Source of the DNA: a bacterium 1XD42-54
GTDB lineage: Bacteria; Bacillota; Clostridia; Lachnospirales; Lachnospiraceae
Length of the DNA stretch: 64,000 bases
Assembly: GCA_003612585.1 (NCBI GenBank)
Contig: RAZH01000003.1
Location: 288,968-352,967, forward strand
Direction: 5' to 3'
The notes beneath the pieces are model-generated. The model searched no databases. It was given only the letters and a program-made list of their open reading frames with translations, and was not told the origin of the DNA. This document shows positions 35,437 to 43,842 of the stretch, piece by piece (position 1 is the stretch's first letter; every line of letters begins with the position of its first letter). Both the position numbers and the translations under genes were made by a program.

Positions 35437-35479
35437 TCCCTAGTTTTGTTTTATGACAGGATGGTCTCGAACTGTCAAT
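35437..35479 (-). promoter_or_regulatory. Candidate preQ1-I riboswitch aptamer
   Basis: On the minus strand TGACAG (35472-35477) pairs with CTGTCA (35454-35459) around the loop TTCGAGACCATC. It is followed by the A-rich tail TAAAACAAAACTAG. Stem, GTTC start of loop and A-rich tail match preQ1-I architecture, but the expected pseudoknot pairing is imperfect. A second hairpin (ACAACA...TGTTGT) before the ribosome site may be the switch. Context (queT-queF-queC) supports it. Confidence 0.6.
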
Positions 35480-35628
35480 TTCATATTCGGAAGCTGCACT
35501 GCTTTGTCAGCAGCCTGGTAAAGTATATAATATAATCAAAAAAAATGCAATCAAAACCTTATTGCCTGCAAAACTTGACACAGAAATTTTCCGAAAAAAT
35601 CACCCAAGCTTATTGCAAAACATTCGGC

Positions 35629-36870
35629 CTATCCTTCAAAACCACAGAATATGTGCTTTGTACCAACTGCAATCAGCAAAGAAACCGCGCCTGAAAATAA
35701 AACGACAGCAAACTCAAACCCTTCGCATGCTTCAAACAACACCCCATATAGCGCATTCCCCAATGGCTGCGAACACATCGAAACAGTCAGAATAACCGAG
35801 ATTACCTTACCAATGAGATGAGACGGGGTTTCTTTCTGCACAAACGACATAATCTGTACGATGAAAATCGTAGAAAACACCATAATGACAAAACAACATA
35901 ACGCCAGAACCACGTAACTCACCCACGAAGAGGATGACAAGAACAGTGACACACCGATTGGAAACACGCAGACAGAACATGCAACAATCAAATTTCCTGA
36001 TTTTCTGATCGTGAATTTTTTTGCAAAAATGCCGGCGCAGACACCTCCCGCGAGGCCGCCAGCTGCCAGGGCACCTTCCGCAAAGCCATACAGCTTATTT
36101 GCCGCATCTCCCAGCTCCAGTACCTCTGTAATCAGATACGGCATTCCGACAATCAGCATTGCTGACAGAAACAAATTCACCCCACAGATCACAAGCAGCC
36201 CCTGTCCGATTGCCGGTCTGTCCTTCCTGATAAACCGGATGCTCTGCGTAAAATCTGCTTTTGCCGTTTTCCATATCCCTTCTCCGACATTCTGTTTTAC
36301 TTCCGGCATTTTAATAAAAAGTTCCATAACCGCTGATACAAAAAAGCATAACATGCAGACCCGCAGTACCGGGACCAGTCCATATGCACTGTATAAAATT
36401 CCTCCAAGAACCGGCCCGATCAGACCCGCAAAAGAACTGATCGTGTTAATAACAGAATTTGCTTCCATAAAATGGTCCGGGCTTACGAGTGCAGGTATGC
36501 TCGCCTGCACAGACGGCTGATACGCGCCGGCAATCCCATACAAAAGCATCAGCATAACCGTCAGCAGCAAAACAAGATCCACACGATTCATCAGCAAAGC
36601 AAATCCCAGAATAAGCGCTGCCGTGAAAAAATCCAGAGCTACCATAATATTCCTCTTATTCACCCGGTCCGCAACAATCCCGCCGACCGGCGACAGCAAG
36701 ATTGCGGGAATAAACGCACAGGCCGTAACTGTCCCATAAAGCGCCGAAGACCCAGTCTGATTCAGCAGATACAACGGCAGCGCAAACCTTATCGTCGCAT
36801 TCCCAAACAACGAAATAATCTGCCCGATCACTACCAACATAAAATTCCTCGAAAACAACATCTGATTCAT
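35629..36870 (-). CDS. MFS-family efflux transporter
   Basis: The protein has 413 residues with about twelve membrane segments. It belongs to the major facilitator MFS_3/enterobactin-exporter-like group, with the loop 2-3 motif GGIVADRVNKRNIM and a YQPSVQASIPALV segment typical of antibiotic or macrolide exporters in Firmicutes. GGGAGG precedes the start. It lies 157 bp after the TetR gene on the same strand and is probably its target. The exported compound is unknown. Confidence 0.88.
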   Translation of the reverse strand: MNQMLFSRNFMLVVIGQIISLFGNATIRFALPLYLLNQTGSSALYGTVTACAFIPAILLSPVGGIVADRVNKRNIMVALDFFTAALILGFALLMNRVDLVLLLTVMLMLLYGIAGAYQPSVQASIPALVSPDHFMEANSVINTISSFAGLIGPVLGGILYSAYGLVPVLRVCMLCFFVSAVMELFIKMPEVKQNVGEGIWKTAKADFTQSIRFIRKDRPAIGQGLLVICGVNLFLSAMLIVGMPYLITEVLELGDAANKLYGFAEGALAAGGLAGGVCAGIFAKKFTIRKSGNLIVACSVCVFPIGVSLFLSSSSWVSYVVLALCCFVIMVFSTIFIVQIMSFVQKETPSHLIGKVISVILTVSMCSQPLGNALYGVLFEACEGFEFAVVLFSGAVSLLIAVGTKHIFCGFEG

Positions 36871-36946
36871 AAAAAAAATCCTCCCATCTCACAGTCCCTG
36901 TAAAAAATACTTGCAAAAATCTTCTAAAACACATCTTTATCAAACA

Positions 36947-36963
36947 ATACCAACCGCCGGTAT
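36947..36963. promoter_or_regulatory. Imperfect third TetR-like operator between TetR and MFS genes
   Basis: ATACC (36947-36951) and GGTAT (36959-36963) repeat the arms of the operators at 37724-37740 but are seven, not three, bases apart. It may be a diverged site. Confidence 0.3.
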
Positions 36964-37027
36964 GTATTGAACCCAAAAAATAAAAGTAAAGTATTGCTGC
37001 AAAGTCAGCCCCGCGGCACCCTACCTC

Positions 37028-37681
37028 CTATTTTTTCCTCTGATAGATCGCCGCCAACGCTCGCACTCTCTCAATCATCTCCTGATCCACAATATCCAGG
37101 CCAAATCCTCTCATCATTTGCTGAAATATCACAAATTTATGAAACGTCTTCTCTTCGGAACTGTCAAAGATCATTGGATTCGTCCAAACATTCGCTACAA
37201 GTATAATCAGCTCAGCCAACTCTTCCGGGTAATCTGTACGAATGGAACCGTCTGCGATCCCCTGCTCGATAATAGGCATAACATAGTGCGGAGCAGCATC
37301 ATAAATGGTGTCCTGCAAGAGACTGAACAGAAGCTTCGGATTTTTGCTGAAATCAGGGGCTACCGTGAAAATTTCATCCTGTACGGGACGATTCAGGGAT
37401 GCCTGAAAAATCATTTTCAGTTTATCCTTTCCGCTTAAATCAGAGCGATCCCGAATGTCGGCAAGCATCTGATTCGACTCATACGTCATTCTGTCCGTAA
37501 CTGCAATCAGAATATCTTCTTTGGATTTAAAATGATGATAAATTGCGCCCTTGCTGAGCCCGCCCAGCCCGTTAATGATGTCCTGAATCGAGGTAGCTTC
37601 GTACCCCTTTTCCATAAACAAACTGTAGGCAACATCCAATATTCGCTTAACCGTCTCTTCCGGATGTTTATTCCTTGCCAC
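37028..37681 (-). CDS. TetR-family transcriptional regulator
   Basis: The protein has 217 residues. The helix-turn-helix reads ATSIQDIINGLGGLSKGAIYHHFKSKEDIL (given as the region at about residues 28-57), a standard TetR N-terminus. GTG 37681 has GGAGGGGG upstream; the open frame extends a little further to 37699 without support. Its promoter carries two dyad operators, so it represses itself and probably the MFS gene downstream. The same operators stand in front of the two-component/ABC operon at 31137, suggesting a shared regulon. Confidence 0.9.
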   Translation of the reverse strand: MARNKHPEETVKRILDVAYSLFMEKGYEATSIQDIINGLGGLSKGAIYHHFKSKEDILIAVTDRMTYESNQMLADIRDRSDLSGKDKLKMIFQASLNRPVQDEIFTVAPDFSKNPKLLFSLLQDTIYDAAPHYVMPIIEQGIADGSIRTDYPEELAELIILVANVWTNPMIFDSSEEKTFHKFVIFQQMMRGFGLDIVDQEMIERVRALAAIYQRKK

Positions 37682-37695
37682 TTTTCCCCCTCCAA

Positions 37696-37747
37696 ACATA
37701 CCATTAGTATGTTTTTTATTCTATCATACCAACGGTATGTTTGTCAA
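37696..37747 (-). promoter_or_regulatory. TetR promoter with paired operators
   Basis: TTGACA (37742-37747), 18 bp and TAGAAT (37718-37723) on the minus strand. The operators are ACATACCATTAGTATGT (37696-37712) and CATACCAACGGTATG (37725-37739), the second filling the spacer. Centre distance is 28 bp, the same as at 31155-31206. Confidence 0.8.
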
Positions 37748-37771
37748 CTCCGTTCTATCGTCCCAATCCGA

Positions 37772-38239
37772 CTATTTTTCTATCTCGCGAATCAAGTTTA
37801 CCATCTCAATCGCGCCTACGGCACATTCATAACCTTTATTCCCCGCTTTTGTACCAGCCCGTTCAATTGCCTGTTCGATATTTTCGGTCGTCAGCACGCC
37901 AAACATCACCGGAATATCCGCCGCCAAAGAAACTGCGGCAATGCCCTTTGATACCTCGCTGCAAACGTAATCATAATGACTCGTGCTTCCTCTTATGACC
38001 GCCCCAAGGCAGATCACCGCGTCATACTTTTTACTTTTCGCCATCTTAGACGCAATTAGCGGAATCTCAAACGCTCCCGGAACCCACGCCACATCAATGT
38101 CTTTTTCCGCAACCTCATGACGCACCAGCCCGTCAATTGCTCCACTGAGCAGCTTTGAAGTAATAAATTCATTAAAACGCGCCGCCACAATTCCGACCTT
38201 AATACCACTTGCCACTAACTTTCCTTCCAATGTTCTCAT
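37772..38239 (-). CDS. ribH: 6,7-dimethyl-8-ribityllumazine synthase
   Basis: The protein has 155 residues. It condenses the pyrimidinedione with dihydroxybutanone phosphate in riboflavin synthesis and forms an icosahedral shell in relatives. Substrate-binding FNEFIT (residues 22-27), VPGAFEIP and catalytic His88 in GSTSHYDYV are present. Last gene of ribD-ribE-ribBA-ribH, 103 bp after ribBA. Confidence 0.96.
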   Translation of the reverse strand: MRTLEGKLVASGIKVGIVAARFNEFITSKLLSGAIDGLVRHEVAEKDIDVAWVPGAFEIPLIASKMAKSKKYDAVICLGAVIRGSTSHYDYVCSEVSKGIAAVSLAADIPVMFGVLTTENIEQAIERAGTKAGNKGYECAVGAIEMVNLIREIEK

Positions 38240-38341
38240 AATTTTGATTTCCTTTCTTCAAAAATTGAATACTTCTGATGTTAAAACTTAATTTCAAATG
38301 CAATCCTCTGTAAAATATACCTCACAATGTTTCGCAATTAC

Positions 38342-39547
38342 CTATCCTTCATAATTGAACAGATGCCCCATACGTTCCTGCTTTGTCCTCAGATAAAACA
38401 GATCATGCTTTGTCGCCTCCATCTGAAGCGGCACGCGCGAGGCAATGTCCAAGCCAAATTCTGAAAGCTGATATACTTTATCCGGATTGTTCGTCAGCAG
38501 ACGCAGGCTCCTGACGCCCAGGTCCCGCAAAATCTGCGCCCCAATGTAATACTCTCTCTCATCTCCTGCAAACCCAAGCGCCAGATTCGCCTCCAGCGTA
38601 TCCATCCCCTGTTCTTGCAGCTCATAGGCACGCAGCTTGTTGATCAGGCCGATGCCGCGCCCTTCCTGACGCATGTAGAGCAAAATGCCGCGCCCTTCTT
38701 TTTCAATCTTATGCATCGCAGCCGAAAGCTGCTGGCCGCAGTCGCATCGCAGCGAACCAAACGTATCTCCGGTCAGGCATTCGGAATGCACCCGGCAGAG
38801 CACCTCACGCCCGTTGCCAATCTCCCCCTTAACAAGCGCAATATGATGCTCTCCATTCAGGCGGTTCACGTATCCATATGCCTTAAAATCGCCGTATTTT
38901 GTAGGCATTTCTGCTACCGTCACACAGTCAACCAGCTTTTCCCGCACCTTGCGGTAATTTTGCAGATCACGGATGGTAATGAACTTCATGTCCCACTGTT
39001 TCGCCAACTCTGCCAGCTCCGCAGTGCGCATCATCGTTCCGTCCTCCCGCATGATCTCACAGCAAAGACCACACTCCTTCAGTCCGGCAAGACGGCACAG
39101 ATCTACGGTCGCCTCCGTGTGCCCGCTTCGCTCAAGCACCCCGTTTTTCTTTGCAATCAGCGGAAACATATGCCCCGGCCGTCGAAAATCCTCCGGTCCG
39201 GCCGTTTCATCCGCACAGTGCAGCGCCGTAACAGAACGTTCGGCAGCCGAAATTCCCGTCGTTGTTGTCACATGATCAATCGATACCGTAAAAGCCGTTT
39301 CATGGTTATCCGTATTTTGCTGTACCATCTGCCAAAGCCCCAGCCTGCTGCCATACGCTTCTGACATCGGCATACAGATCAGGCCTTTTCCGTGCGTTGC
39401 CATAAAATTAATGTTCTCCGTTGTCGCAAACTCAGCCGCACAGATAAAATCCCCCTCATTTTCCCGTTCCGGATCATCTGTAACCAGAATTATGTTTCCC
39501 TTTTTTAATTCCTCAAGCGCTTCTTCAATTCGATCAAACGAAACCAT
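38342..39547 (-). CDS. ribBA: Bifunctional 3,4-dihydroxy-2-butanone 4-phosphate synthase / GTP cyclohydrolase II
   Basis: The protein has 401 residues. The N-terminal half (1-200) is the DHBP synthase, with [10 protein letters not shown] and RPGHMFPL. The C-terminal half is GTP cyclohydrolase II, with zinc-ligand cysteines in [17 protein letters not shown] and [12 protein letters not shown]. It supplies both branches of riboflavin precursors. It follows ribE by 13 bp in the rib operon. Confidence 0.96.
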   Translation of the reverse strand: MVSFDRIEEALEELKKGNIILVTDDPERENEGDFICAAEFATTENINFMATHGKGLICMPMSEAYGSRLGLWQMVQQNTDNHETAFTVSIDHVTTTTGISAAERSVTALHCADETAGPEDFRRPGHMFPLIAKKNGVLERSGHTEATVDLCRLAGLKECGLCCEIMREDGTMMRTAELAELAKQWDMKFITIRDLQNYRKVREKLVDCVTVAEMPTKYGDFKAYGYVNRLNGEHHIALVKGEIGNGREVLCRVHSECLTGDTFGSLRCDCGQQLSAAMHKIEKEGRGILLYMRQEGRGIGLINKLRAYELQEQGMDTLEANLALGFAGDEREYYIGAQILRDLGVRSLRLLTNNPDKVYQLSEFGLDIASRVPLQMEATKHDLFYLRTKQERMGHLFNYEG

Positions 39548-39560
39548 GTTCTCTCCTCCT

Positions 39561-40208
39561 TCAATACCCGCATCGGGCCAGAAACTCTTTTGTCACCGTA
39601 CTTTTAGGCTGGTCATACGCCAAAGGCGCCAGCAGCCGTTCCACGTATTTTCCAATCACATCATTTTCGATATTTACCAGATCGCCGCTGCGCCGCTCTC
39701 CCAGAGTCGTCATCTGAACCGTATGAGGAATGACCGAAACCTGAAATCTGTCCGTATTTACCCCCGCTACTGTCAGGCTGATTCCATCGACCGCAACGCT
39801 CCCCTTTTCGACTATATACCGCAAAAGATGCGGCTCCGACTGCACGGTATACCAGATAGCCGTATCATCCCTGCGGATCTCTGTAATTCTTCCAACCCCG
39901 TCCACATGACCTGATACCATATGTCCGCCGAACCGTCCATCCGCCCTCATGGCGCGCTCCAGATTGACCCGGCTTCCACTGCAAAGCCGTGCCAGAGAAG
40001 AACGGTTCAACGTCTCGTGCATGACATCTGCCGAAAATCTGTCATTTGCGAGCGCTGTCACCGTCAGACAAACGCCATTTACACAAATACTGTCGCCAAC
40101 CGCAGTTCCTTCCAGTACCTTTCTGGCCTGCACGGTAAGCACTGCGCTGCTCCTGCCTTTTTGCACCCGCTCAACCATACCTGTTTCTTCAACAATCCCC
40201 GTAAACAC
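39561..40208 (-). CDS. ribE: Riboflavin synthase, alpha chain
   Basis: The protein has 215 residues with two lumazine-binding repeats, each starting as [10 protein letters not shown] (1-) and [13 protein letters not shown] (about 98-). It dismutates two lumazine molecules to riboflavin. GTG 40208 is chosen because the family starts with MFTGIVE and GAGGTGG lies six bases upstream. It overlaps the end of ribD by 20 bp. Confidence 0.95.
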   Translation of the reverse strand: MFTGIVEETGMVERVQKGRSSAVLTVQARKVLEGTAVGDSICVNGVCLTVTALANDRFSADVMHETLNRSSLARLCSGSRVNLERAMRADGRFGGHMVSGHVDGVGRITEIRRDDTAIWYTVQSEPHLLRYIVEKGSVAVDGISLTVAGVNTDRFQVSVIPHTVQMTTLGERRSGDLVNIENDVIGKYVERLLAPLAYDQPKSTVTKEFLARCGY

Positions 40209-41295
40209 CGGTATCCACCTCACTCTCAATTAAAATATCCGTGCCAAGCCTGAGTACCCTGCTGTTTTTCAATCGGACTGCCTGCTCCAAAGAGGAAAAT
40301 CCCTTCCCTTCCGCCGGTGTCTTCGCCTCCCTGCCGCCAAGCAGTTTCGGGGCGATATAAGCCTGCACCTTCTGCACAATCCCGCGTTCCAGCGCCGACC
40401 AGTTCAGAGTACCGCCGCCCTCCAGCAAAATACTGTCAATCCCGCCATCCCCGAGCTTCTTCATCAAATCCTGTAAATCCACCTGTCCGTTTTCGGATGC
40501 CACGCTCAGGACATAACAGCCTGCCTGCTCATATGCCGCTGCCTTCTTTTCGTCAAGACAGCAGGTTGCAACAACTGTGGGAATCTCTCCGGCCGTCTGA
40601 ATAACTCTTGCATCCAGTGGTATGCGAAGTCTGGAATCACACAGAATGCGGACGGGATTTCTCCCATGCTCCATCCGGCATGTAAGCAATGGATCATCAG
40701 CCAGTACCGTACCAGCCCCGACCATGATGGCGCGGTATCTGTGCCTTTGCAGCTGTACATGCTTTCGCGCCTCCTCCCCTGTAATCCACTTCGAAGCGCC
40801 CGTGTACGCCGCAATTTTCCCATCCATCGTCATCGCATATTTCATCGCAACAAACGGAAGTCCTGTCCTGATATAGTGAAAAAACACTTCATTCAGTTCG
40901 TCGCAGTCACCGCGCAGAACACCTTCCGTCACGCGTACCCCATGCTCCCGCAGCATCCGTATTCCATTTCCCTTCACAAGTGGATTCGGGTCCTCGGAAC
41001 CGACTACCACATGTGCAATCCCGGCCTGTAAAATTGCATCCACACAAGGAGGCTGCTTCCCGTGATGACAACATGGTTCCAGAGTTACGTACATCGTCGC
41101 TCCCCGCGGCGACTCAGTACAGGCTGCCAGAGCCTCCCGCTCTGCATGAAGCCCGCCAAATTTCCTGTGCCACCCCTGCCCGATGATACGCCCGTCCTTT
41201 ACAATTACTGCTCCCACCATCGGATTTGGTGCTGCCCAGCCACAGCCCTGTTGCGCCAGTTCAAGCGCCATGCGCATAAAATTGTTCTCATTCAA
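40189..41295 (-). CDS. ribD: Bifunctional riboflavin deaminase-reductase
   Basis: The protein has 368 residues. The deaminase domain (1-145) has zinc ligands His50, Cys75 and Cys84 and catalytic Glu52 (HAEREAL, PCCHHGKQPPC). The reductase domain (146-368) has KYAMTMDGKIA and LLEGGGTLNWS. It carries out the second and third steps after GTP opening. First gene of the rib operon. The FMN riboswitch and terminator lie in the leader. Confidence 0.96.
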   Translation of the reverse strand: MNENNFMRMALELAQQGCGWAAPNPMVGAVIVKDGRIIGQGWHRKFGGLHAEREALAACTESPRGATMYVTLEPCCHHGKQPPCVDAILQAGIAHVVVGSEDPNPLVKGNGIRMLREHGVRVTEGVLRGDCDELNEVFFHYIRTGLPFVAMKYAMTMDGKIAAYTGASKWITGEEARKHVQLQRHRYRAIMVGAGTVLADDPLLTCRMEHGRNPVRILCDSRLRIPLDARVIQTAGEIPTVVATCCLDEKKAAAYEQAGCYVLSVASENGQVDLQDLMKKLGDGGIDSILLEGGGTLNWSALERGIVQKVQAYIAPKLLGGREAKTPAEGKGFSSLEQAVRLKNSRVLRLGTDILIESEVDTGVYGDC

Positions 41296-41356
41296 CTTTT
41301 TTCACCTCCAAAACGCCATACGCATAAAATCATTCTGCCTGCTTATCTCTGTACAT

Positions 41357-41387
41357 AAAAACAGCCCTGAACGAAAATGTTCAGGGC
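41357..41387 (-). terminator. Riboswitch-controlled terminator upstream of ribD
   Basis: GCCCTGAAC and GTTCAGGGC arms (41364-41387) are followed on the minus strand by TGTTTTTATG. The first arm is also complementary over eight bases to the 5' strand of the FMN aptamer (41704-41711), which would make the antiterminator. Confidence 0.8.
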
Positions 41388-41485
41388 AGACTGCAAGGAT
41401 TGAATATTCTCCGATCACCGTCAAATGCTATGCAAACATAGCGATCTGACTCGCCGCATTCGCCAAATACCTGCTTTGCAGCCAT
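41381..41485 (-). CDS. Possible 34-residue ORF in the rib leader
   Basis: It has an ATG at 41485 and its TGA lies inside the terminator stem. The product (with KQVFGECGESDRYVCIAFDGD) looks protein-like but no clear ribosome site and no relatives are seen. It fills the unusually long gap between aptamer and terminator. It may be a leader peptide or a gene relic. Confidence 0.2.
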   Translation of the reverse strand: MAAKQVFGECGESDRYVCIAFDGDRRIFNPCSLP

Positions 41486-41574
41486 CTGGCCATTGCCTGC
41501 GGAAATAAAGAAAAGCTCCGGAATGCAAAAACACATCCCAGAGCAAAATCTCTTACCTAAAATCAGATTATCGT

Positions 41575-41713
41575 ATCTTCTCTCATCCAGACTATACTGT
41601 CGGCCTCGGAATTTCACCGAATCATGCCTTGCGGCTCGTGGGCTATACCACCGGTAGGGAATTCTCACTTATCGAACTGTCATGGTCCGATAAAAGTCAC
41701 CCTGCCCTGAAGA
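41575..41713 (-). promoter_or_regulatory. FMN riboswitch (RFN element)
   Basis: On the minus strand it shows the RFN consensus in order: CTTCAGGGCAGGGTGA, CCCTACCGGTGGTATAGCCC, GAGCCGCAAGGC, GATTCGGTGAAATTCCGAGG, CCGACAGTATAGTCTGGATG and GAGAAGA. It binds FMN and ends transcription of the rib genes through the terminator at 41357-41387. Confidence 0.95.
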
Positions 41714-41734
41714 TCTTATTCAGTTTACGCAGTC

Positions 41735-41763
41735 AGTATATCCAATACCGGCTGTATTGTCAA
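41735..41763 (-). promoter_or_regulatory. Promoter of the rib operon
   Basis: TTGACA (41758-41763), 17 bp, TATACT (41735-41740) on the minus strand, about 20 bp before the aptamer. Confidence 0.85.
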
Positions 41764-41781
41764 GAAAAAGTGGAGAAACGC

Positions 41782-42741
41782 TTATTCTGCCTCCAGTTCC
41801 ACGTAATCGTCCGGAATCTCAACTCCCAGTCTTTCGCAGATTTCTTTGTTATATTTCTTGGTAAATGCAGGCGCATACTCAATCGGCATCTGGGAGATAT
41901 CTTCTCCGTCTACCAGGATTCGAGCCGCCATTTCTCCTGTTGCATAGCCGAGATCATAGTAGCTGATCGACAACGTCGCCGTACCGCAGATCTTACACGG
42001 ACCTTCTTCGCCGGTGATGATCGGCACGTCTTCCGTACCGCAAATATTTCCGATCAGCTCCGCATTCGACGCCGCCGTATTGTCTGTCGGGATATAAATC
42101 ACATCACTCTCCGATGCCGCTGTCGTCACAACAGAAGAAATATCATTGGAATCCGAAAAACTATAGGATTTACATGTATAACCTCTTGCCTCCAGCTCCT
42201 CGGTTACCACATCCACCTGATACTGGGAATTCGGCTCTGCAGAACAGTAAAGCAGTCCCACGGACTCCTTGTCCGGAAACAGCGTTTCAATCATAGCCGC
42301 CTGCTCTTCCAGCGGCGCCAGATCTGACGTTCCTGAAATGTTCCCGCCTGCTACTCCGTCAAAATCATCAAGATCCAGCGCCACGCCATATTCCGTGACG
42401 GAAGTTCCCAGAATCGGAATTTCTCCGGTCGCAGTTGCCGCTGCCTGCAACGCAGGCGTCGCATTTGCCAGAATCAGATCCACACCTGCTGAAACAAATC
42501 CGTTTACAATTGTCGGACATGTATATGCATCTCCCTGTGCATTCTGCTCATCAAAGGTCACCTGATCCCCCAGACGCTCCGTCAGCGCATCCTTAAATCC
42601 CTGCGTCGCCGCATCCAGCGCCTCATGCTGTACAAACTGACAGATTCCTATCGTGTATGTTTCTTCCGCACTTCCTGCCATACCCAAACTTCCCGCCAGA
42701 AGTGCAGCAGCCGGAAGCAATGTCCAAAACTGTTTTTTCAT
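41782..42741 (-). CDS. TrpX-like ABC substrate-binding protein (ABC_sub_bind), orphan
   Basis: The protein has 319 residues: a signal peptide (1-28, ending GSAEE), then the ABC_sub_bind fold (IGICQFVQHEALDAATQGF, PILGTSVTEYGVAL, VGLLYCSAEPNSQYQ, VIYIPTDNTAASNAELI). Relatives such as TrpX are followed by permease and ATPase genes, but here the FMN riboswitch and rib genes follow. It is thus an orphan whose membrane partners are elsewhere. ATG 42741 (AAAGGGTGG upstream) is preferred to the GTG four codons before. The ligand is unknown; a tryptophan-like compound is possible by family. Confidence 0.85.
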   Translation of the reverse strand: MKKQFWTLLPAAALLAGSLGMAGSAEETYTIGICQFVQHEALDAATQGFKDALTERLGDQVTFDEQNAQGDAYTCPTIVNGFVSAGVDLILANATPALQAAATATGEIPILGTSVTEYGVALDLDDFDGVAGGNISGTSDLAPLEEQAAMIETLFPDKESVGLLYCSAEPNSQYQVDVVTEELEARGYTCKSYSFSDSNDISSVVTTAASESDVIYIPTDNTAASNAELIGNICGTEDVPIITGEEGPCKICGTATLSISYYDLGYATGEMAARILVDGEDISQMPIEYAPAFTKKYNKEICERLGVEIPDDYVELEAE

Positions 42742-42787
42742 ACTTTTATCCACCCTTTTCTAAAGATTTACGTCTTCTGATGGAACC

Positions 42788-42816
42788 AGTATAATTCATT
42801 CATGTTAATTTGTAAA
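42788..42816 (-). promoter_or_regulatory. Promoter of the TrpX-like gene
   Basis: TTTACA (42811-42816), 17 bp, TATACT (42788-42793) on the minus strand. Confidence 0.7.
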
Positions 42817-42831
42817 ATTGATAGTAATAAT

Positions 42832-42861
42832 AAAGTCCATCAATATTTTCGATGGACTTTG
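42832..42861. terminator. Hairpin after the MerR gene
   Basis: AAAGTCCATC and GATGGACTTT form a 10-bp stem about 50 bp after the MerR stop. The T-tract is poor (TTTATTATTA), so termination is likely but not certain. Confidence 0.55.
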
Positions 42862-42910
42862 TAACATCACACGGCGGACGCTATCCCACTCCACGCAATG
42901 ATAAAACATT

Positions 42911-43753
42911 TCAGGAGTAAAACGCCTCAATCGCCTCCGCGACAAATGCAGCGGCTCCTTCTCCGTACTTCTCATCAAAGCCTTTCCGGACTCGCTCCTC
43001 CCGACAGTCTCTAGCTATTGACAACATCACTCCTTTTTCTGTTTTTACCTGCATCAACTGCTTCATGACAAAACCATATTCTCCGATGATCTCCTTCACC
43101 TCGAAAGAATGCACGTCACAGCCGCGTTTTGCAAGCAGCTTTTCATTGATCCCTGCCAGACGCTTTTGAAAACTCTCTGCCACCTCTTTTGCAAGCGGAT
43201 GTTTCACAACGTCCAGGTACTTCTCTTTTCCGCCATACCATTCCACGACCTTCGCATAGCCTTTCTGCATTTTTTCCGTAGATACTGCCGCGAGATAATG
43301 CTCCCGCCATGCATCCAGATTTCCGAATTCCTGAATCGATATCTGCTTCATGTTCTCCGGCATACGCGCTACCATAATCTCAAACATTTCTTCCATCTCA
43401 GACCTGTTGAAAACTGAAAAATCCATACGGTTCTCTCCTTTCAGAATGTCGTCAATGCTGGAAATCAAACGGGCAATCCGTTCTCTTTTTGCTTCCAGCA
43501 TTCCTCTTTGCATCTGCAAAACCTGATTTCTGTCAAGGTTCGGAGTATCCATGATGGATTTGATTTCCTTCAGAGGAATATCAAATTCACGGAAGAACAA
43601 GATCTGCTGCAAAGTCGCCAGGGCTTTATCGTCATAAAGCCGGTATCCCGCCTCACTTTTACCGGTAGGCGAAAACAATCCTATTTCATCATAATAATGA
43701 AGCGTGCGTACGCTGATACCTGTGCGTTTCGATAATTCCTTCACTGTCATCAT
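42911..43753 (-). CDS. MerR-family regulator with TipAS-like effector domain
   Basis: The protein has 280 residues. The MerR helix-turn-helix (MMTVKELSKRTGISVRTLHYYD, then SEAGYRLYDDKALATLQQI) is followed by a long helix and a C-terminal TipAS-type antibiotic-binding domain (LAKEVAESFQKRLAGIN, FDEKYGEGAAAFVAEAIEAF). Such proteins bind thiopeptide or other hydrophobic drugs and activate promoters with long spacers. ATG 43753 with AAGGAGG is chosen. Its own promoter has a 19-bp spacer, as expected for self-activation. Confidence 0.88.
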   Translation of the reverse strand: MMTVKELSKRTGISVRTLHYYDEIGLFSPTGKSEAGYRLYDDKALATLQQILFFREFDIPLKEIKSIMDTPNLDRNQVLQMQRGMLEAKRERIARLISSIDDILKGENRMDFSVFNRSEMEEMFEIMVARMPENMKQISIQEFGNLDAWREHYLAAVSTEKMQKGYAKVVEWYGGKEKYLDVVKHPLAKEVAESFQKRLAGINEKLLAKRGCDVHSFEVKEIIGEYGFVMKQLMQVKTEKGVMLSIARDCREERVRKGFDEKYGEGAAAFVAEAIEAFYS

Positions 43754-43784
43754 GTTATCTGGCCTCCTTCTCCCTGATAACGTC

Positions 43785-43815
43785 ACTCTAACCTATGACG
43801 TTACGTGAAGGTCAA
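43785..43815 (-). promoter_or_regulatory. MerR-type promoter with 19-bp spacer
   Basis: TTGACC (43810-43815), 19 bp, TAGAGT (43785-43790) on the minus strand. The spacer holds ACGTAACGT, a dyad, with ACCT and AGGT further out. This is the classic geometry for activation by DNA twisting. Confidence 0.75.
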
Positions 43816-43842
43816 CGGTTTTTTCAAAATATTTTCAGGAAA

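Noticed and set aside
38615-39364. 249-codon plus-strand open frame
   Set aside because: It is the shadow of ribBA.
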